A stretch of 64,000 nt of DNA, taken from contig NZ_KI421504.1 of the NCBI RefSeq assembly GCF_000473165.1, forward strand, positions 186,001 through 250,000, read 5' to 3'. Shown here piece after piece: positions 60,988 through 64,000 of this stretch. Source of the DNA: Leisingera aquimarina DSM 24565 (GTDB taxonomy: Bacteria; Pseudomonadota; Alphaproteobacteria; Rhodobacterales; Rhodobacteraceae). The position numbers were made by a program, and so were the translations under genes. Every line of letters starts with the position of its first letter. The stretch's first letter is position 1. The notes under the pieces were generated by a model that was not told the origin of the DNA, searched no databases, and was given only the letters and a program-made list of their open reading frames with translations.

Positions 60988-62474
60988 GCCTCCGCCTCGA
61001 TATTGATGGTGACGCATTTGCGGTAGGTATAAGCCTCCAGCGCGCCCTCGATTGCGTATTCGCTGCCCATGCCCGATTGCTTGGTGCCGCCGTAGGACAT
61101 GCCCGGGATCTGGCCGCCGCCCTGGTTCACCTGGACCCAACCCGCATCGATGGCGCGGGTCAGGCGGGTGATCCGGCTGACGTCATGGGTAAACAGGAAG
61201 GCCGCCAGCCCGTAATGGGTGTCATTGGCCATCGCGATGACTTCTTCTTCGGTCTCAAAGGGGATTGCAACCATGACAGGGCCGAAGACTTCTTCCCGCG
61301 CGATGCGCCAGGTATTATCGACACCGGTGATGATGGTCGGGTTGGGGCAGAAGCCCGCCGGATCCTCGGCCGGGGTCTCCCCGATCAGGAACTCAGCGCC
61401 CTGCGCCTCGGCTTCAGCCACAAAGCCGCGGATCTCACCATAGCGCTCTGCATTGACCACCGCGCCCATGTCCGCATCCGGGTCCAGCGCATCGCCTACT
61501 TTCAGGGCTGCGGATTTCTCCGCCACCTTCGGCATCAGCTCATCCCAGATGTCCTTATGCACGAACAGGCGCGAGCCGGCCGTGCAGCTCTGGCCCTGGC
61601 GGGCAAAACGCATGGCATTGGCCACCTGCTGGGCACAGCTGTCCAGCCGGCCTCCGGCGATGGCGTCAGGGAAGACGATGGTGGGGGATTTGCCGCCCAG
61701 CTCCAGCGTCAGGTTGGCGACGCGCTCCGCCGTCACCTTGCCGATCAGCTTGCCGACCTCGGACGAGCCGGTGAACGAGACCTTGTCGACCCCGGGATGC
61801 GCCACCAGCGCCGCCCCTGCCTCCTCGCCCAGGCCGGTGACAACGTTGAACACGCCCCGGGGGAACAGCCCGTCGGCCAGCTCGGCCAGCTTCAGGATCG
61901 CCAGCGGCGCATCCTCGGCCGGTTTCAGCACCAGGCAATTGCCGGTCGCCAGCGCCATCGAGATCTTCACCGCGCCCAGCTGCAGCGGCGAGTTCCAGGG
62001 GATGATCGAGCCTACGACGCCATGCGGTTCGCGGGTCGAGTAGCTCAGGATGCCTGGGCCCAGCGGCAGGGTCTCGCCCTTCTGCTCCACGGCCACACCG
62101 CCGTAGTACTTCAGCACGCCCGCAGCCCCCATCGCCTCGCCGCGCGACTGGGTCTTGATCGCGTTGCCGCTCTCGGCGGCTAGCACGCGGGCCACCTCCT
62201 CGGCGTTCTCCTCAAGCCGGCGGCCGAGTTCCGCGAGCAGCTTGCCCCGCTCGCTCGCAGCCAGGGAGCGCCACGCAGGCAGAGCGGCCCGAGCTGCGCC
62301 GACGGCCAAATCCACCTCGGCGGATGTGCCGCGCCCGACCTCGCAGATCTGCGTCCGGCGGGAGGGGTTCTCGATGACCAGCTTGCCGCCGTTCGCAGGC
62401 CAGTGCCAGGCCCCGTTGATATAGCTTCCGGCCAGCCCAGTCCCGGGCAGTTTCGGTTCTAGAAGAGTTGCCAT
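60984..62474 (-). CDS. Aldehyde dehydrogenase
   Basis: 496-residue NAD(P)-dependent aldehyde dehydrogenase: IIPWNSPLQLGAVKISMALA (catalytic Asn), VVTGLGEEAGAALVAHPGVD, SFTGSSEVGKLIGKV, general base Glu in NLTLELGGKSPTIVFPDA, nucleophile Cys in ARQGQSCTAGSRLFVHKD, and EEVFGPVMVAIPFETEEE. C-terminal PGMSYGGTKQSGMGSEY is typical of betaine- and semialdehyde-type members. It probably oxidises the aldehyde made by the aminotransferase upstream. Intact and normal length. Confidence 0.9.
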   Translation of the reverse strand: MATLLEPKLPGTGLAGSYINGAWHWPANGGKLVIENPSRRTQICEVGRGTSAEVDLAVGAARAALPAWRSLAASERGKLLAELGRRLEENAEEVARVLAAESGNAIKTQSRGEAMGAAGVLKYYGGVAVEQKGETLPLGPGILSYSTREPHGVVGSIIPWNSPLQLGAVKISMALATGNCLVLKPAEDAPLAILKLAELADGLFPRGVFNVVTGLGEEAGAALVAHPGVDKVSFTGSSEVGKLIGKVTAERVANLTLELGGKSPTIVFPDAIAGGRLDSCAQQVANAMRFARQGQSCTAGSRLFVHKDIWDELMPKVAEKSAALKVGDALDPDADMGAVVNAERYGEIRGFVAEAEAQGAEFLIGETPAEDPAGFCPNPTIITGVDNTWRIAREEVFGPVMVAIPFETEEEVIAMANDTHYGLAAFLFTHDVSRITRLTRAIDAGWVQVNQGGGQIPGMSYGGTKQSGMGSEYAIEGALEAYTYRKCVTINIEAEA

Positions 62475-62583
62475 CCCTGTTCTCCTTGGCGAGATCGGTA
62501 TTCAGAAAAGTCTGGCGCGCCGCTCCGGGGGGAGCCGGAGCGACGCAGGGTCCGGATGAGAGCGGATCCGGACCAGAAAAGTC

Positions 62584-63960
62584 TCAGAGCTTGGCCTTAA
62601 CCACGGTCCAGGCGTCGTCCAGCGCACCCTTGAACCGCTCAGTGGCAATCTCGATTTCGTCCTCACTAATGATCAGCGGCGGCATGAAGCTCATCCGGTC
62701 GCCGATGGCGCGCAGGTACAGCCCGCGATCATGGGCGAAGTTCTGCACCAACTCGCCGACTTTCCAGGACGGATCAAACGGTTCGCGCGCCTTGGCATCC
62801 TTCATCAGCTCAAAGCCGCAGAACAACCCAACGCCGCGCACCTCGGCCACTAGCGGATGATCCGCCATCGCGTGACACTTGGTCAGGAACTTCTCGCTCA
62901 CCATGCGTACATGGCCGACCAGGTCGATCTCGTCGTAGATATCCAGCGCCTCGAGCGACACTGCCGCACCGACCGGATGGCCTGCATAGGTATAGCCATG
63001 GCCGAACACGCCGACCTCGTCGGAGTTCTTCATCATGTCCGCATACATATCGTCCTTGAACATCAGGGCTGAGACCGGGAAGAAGGCCGCCGACAGCGCC
63101 TTGGCGCAGGTCACCATGTCGGGCTTCATGCCCCAGGTCTCGGATCCCCACATGTTGCCGGTACGCCCGAAGCCGCAGACCACCTCGTCGGCCAACAGCT
63201 TAATGTCGTATTTGCGCAGGACTGCCTGCATTTGCTCCCAGTAGCCTTCCGGAGGCATCAGCGTACCTCCTCCCGAGATCGCCGGCTCGGCAAAAAAGGC
63301 GGCAATGGTTTCCGGGCCTTCCGACAAGATCAGCTCTTCGAGCTTGGCCGCCATGCGGGCCGAGAATTCCTGCTCACTTTCGCCTTCGATGTGGAAGCGG
63401 TAGTAGTTCGGCAGTTCGGTGTGCTTGAACTCCGGCAGCGGCAGGCCGAATTTGGCGTGCATATGCGGCTGGCCGGACAGCGACACGGTTGCAATGGTAT
63501 TGCCGTGATAGCCGCGCACCCGGCCAACCACCTTGCGGCGGTTCGGCTCGCCCTTGGCGGTGTTGGTGTACCACAAAAGCTTGATCGCGGTGTCGTTCGC
63601 TTCCGAGCCCGAGCACTGAAACATCGCCCGGGTCATCCCATTGGGCGCCATTGCGGTTAGCCGCTCACCCAGCTCCGCCACCTTGGGATGCGAGCGGTTG
63701 TAGAAGGTAGGCGCAAATGGCAGCGTGTTCATCTGCCGCATGGCGGCGCCGGCCAAGCGCTCGTTGTGGTAGCCCAAGCTTACGCAGCCCAAGCCCGAGA
63801 AACCATCGATGATCTCGCGCCCTTCGCTGTCATAGATAAACACACCCTTGCCGTGGGTGATCATGGTCGGCCCATTCTCGGAATGCTGACGCAGGTTCGA
63901 CTGCGGATGCACGTGGTGGGCTTTGTCCTGCTCGATCGAGCGTTTCGCGTCGGCGTTCAT
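62584..63960 (-). CDS. Class III omega-aminotransferase
   Basis: 458-residue PLP transaminase: HSENGPTMITHGKGVFIYDS, IIDGFSGLGCVSLGYHNERL, FQCSGSEANDTAIKLLWYTN, YHGNTIATVSLSGQP, cofactor Asp in IKLLADEVVCGFGRTGNMWG, and Schiff-base Lys in MVTCAKALSAAFFPVSALMF. It belongs with putrescine, beta-alanine and taurine-pyruvate aminotransferases and should convert a terminal amine to an aldehyde, handed to the aldehyde dehydrogenase 109 bases downstream. Start MNADAKRSIEQDK chosen; a GTG 12 codons upstream is possible. The operon promoter lies at or beyond the window end. Confidence 0.88.
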   Translation of the reverse strand: MNADAKRSIEQDKAHHVHPQSNLRQHSENGPTMITHGKGVFIYDSEGREIIDGFSGLGCVSLGYHNERLAGAAMRQMNTLPFAPTFYNRSHPKVAELGERLTAMAPNGMTRAMFQCSGSEANDTAIKLLWYTNTAKGEPNRRKVVGRVRGYHGNTIATVSLSGQPHMHAKFGLPLPEFKHTELPNYYRFHIEGESEQEFSARMAAKLEELILSEGPETIAAFFAEPAISGGGTLMPPEGYWEQMQAVLRKYDIKLLADEVVCGFGRTGNMWGSETWGMKPDMVTCAKALSAAFFPVSALMFKDDMYADMMKNSDEVGVFGHGYTYAGHPVGAAVSLEALDIYDEIDLVGHVRMVSEKFLTKCHAMADHPLVAEVRGVGLFCGFELMKDAKAREPFDPSWKVGELVQNFAHDRGLYLRAIGDRMSFMPPLIISEDEIEIATERFKGALDDAWTVVKAKL

Positions 63961-64000
63961 GTCTGGCTCCAATGGAATTCTTAGAGGCGATTTCACATTC

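Noticed and set aside
60795-62183. 462-codon plus-strand frame opposite the aldehyde dehydrogenase
   Set aside because: Shadow of a strongly conserved enzyme gene; Arg/His/Gln-rich and featureless.

Overview
The window looks like a chromosomal segment from a marine alphaproteobacterium of the Roseobacter group (Rhodobacterales; Leisingera, Phaeobacter or Ruegeria-like). This rests on the high G+C, the gene families (TRAP sulfonate uptake with HpsN and ComDE, ccoNOQP, imuA-imuB-dnaE2, GlxA and PobR regulators) and many IS91, IS110 and IS3 remnants. The assignment is an inference; no rRNA or marker gene is present.

Layout. 1-5.4 kb is ordinary chromosome: pobA (cut by the window edge) divergent from an AraC regulator, an alpha-methylacyl-CoA racemase, a small basic protein, and the divergent haem genes hemE and hemC. 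5.6-20 kb is a graveyard of mobile elements: a decayed IS110, two IS91-type copies in opposite orientation, IS5 and IS3 fragments, and a second IS110 fused to an IS3. Between the two inverted IS91 copies lies a complete, visibly A+T-richer imuA-imuB-dnaE2 error-prone repair cassette. 20.5-30.7 kb is one long minus-strand operon that reads as 2,3-dihydroxypropane-1-sulfonate (DHPS) and sulfolactate catabolism: TRAP transporter, HpsN, an SDR, a zinc dehydrogenase, a universal stress protein, ComD, ComE and an FMN 2-hydroxy-acid dehydrogenase. A divergent LacI regulator has two palindromic operators. 30.8-32.3 kb holds an IS3 with a shortened orfB and a serine recombinase tail.

32.6-42.2 kb is a respiratory and nitric-oxide region. 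It has a decayed formate/nitrite channel, a membrane protein, SCO, a haem-copper oxidase subunit I that lacks the active-site tyrosine, its CuA subunit II, divergent NsrR, then ccoNOQP in one operon with a cupin, a DUF2189 membrane protein and a group III truncated haemoglobin. 42.2-56 kb carries a decayed haloalkane dehalogenase, an SDR, a small membrane protein, a winged-helix/TPR regulator, an RND pump with adaptor and TetR regulator, a MarR regulator divergent from an alpha/beta hydrolase, a truncated hydrolase and a third IS91 copy.

56.1-64 kb holds a frameshifted GlxA regulator and a five-gene minus-strand operon: class III aminotransferase, aldehyde dehydrogenase, SelA-like PLP enzyme, DUF4392 D-glutamate-cyclase-like protein and class V PLP enzyme. 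I do not recognise its pathway.

Most novel signals: (1) short palindromic elements inserted inside the IS91 transposase genes, in both orientations, often adding whole codons, with poly-C tracts whose length decides the reading frame; occupied and empty sites can be compared inside this window; (2) the NsrR-linked, tyrosine-less CuA haem-copper enzyme; (3) the PLP/DUF4392 operon; (4) the IS91-bracketed mutagenesis cassette.
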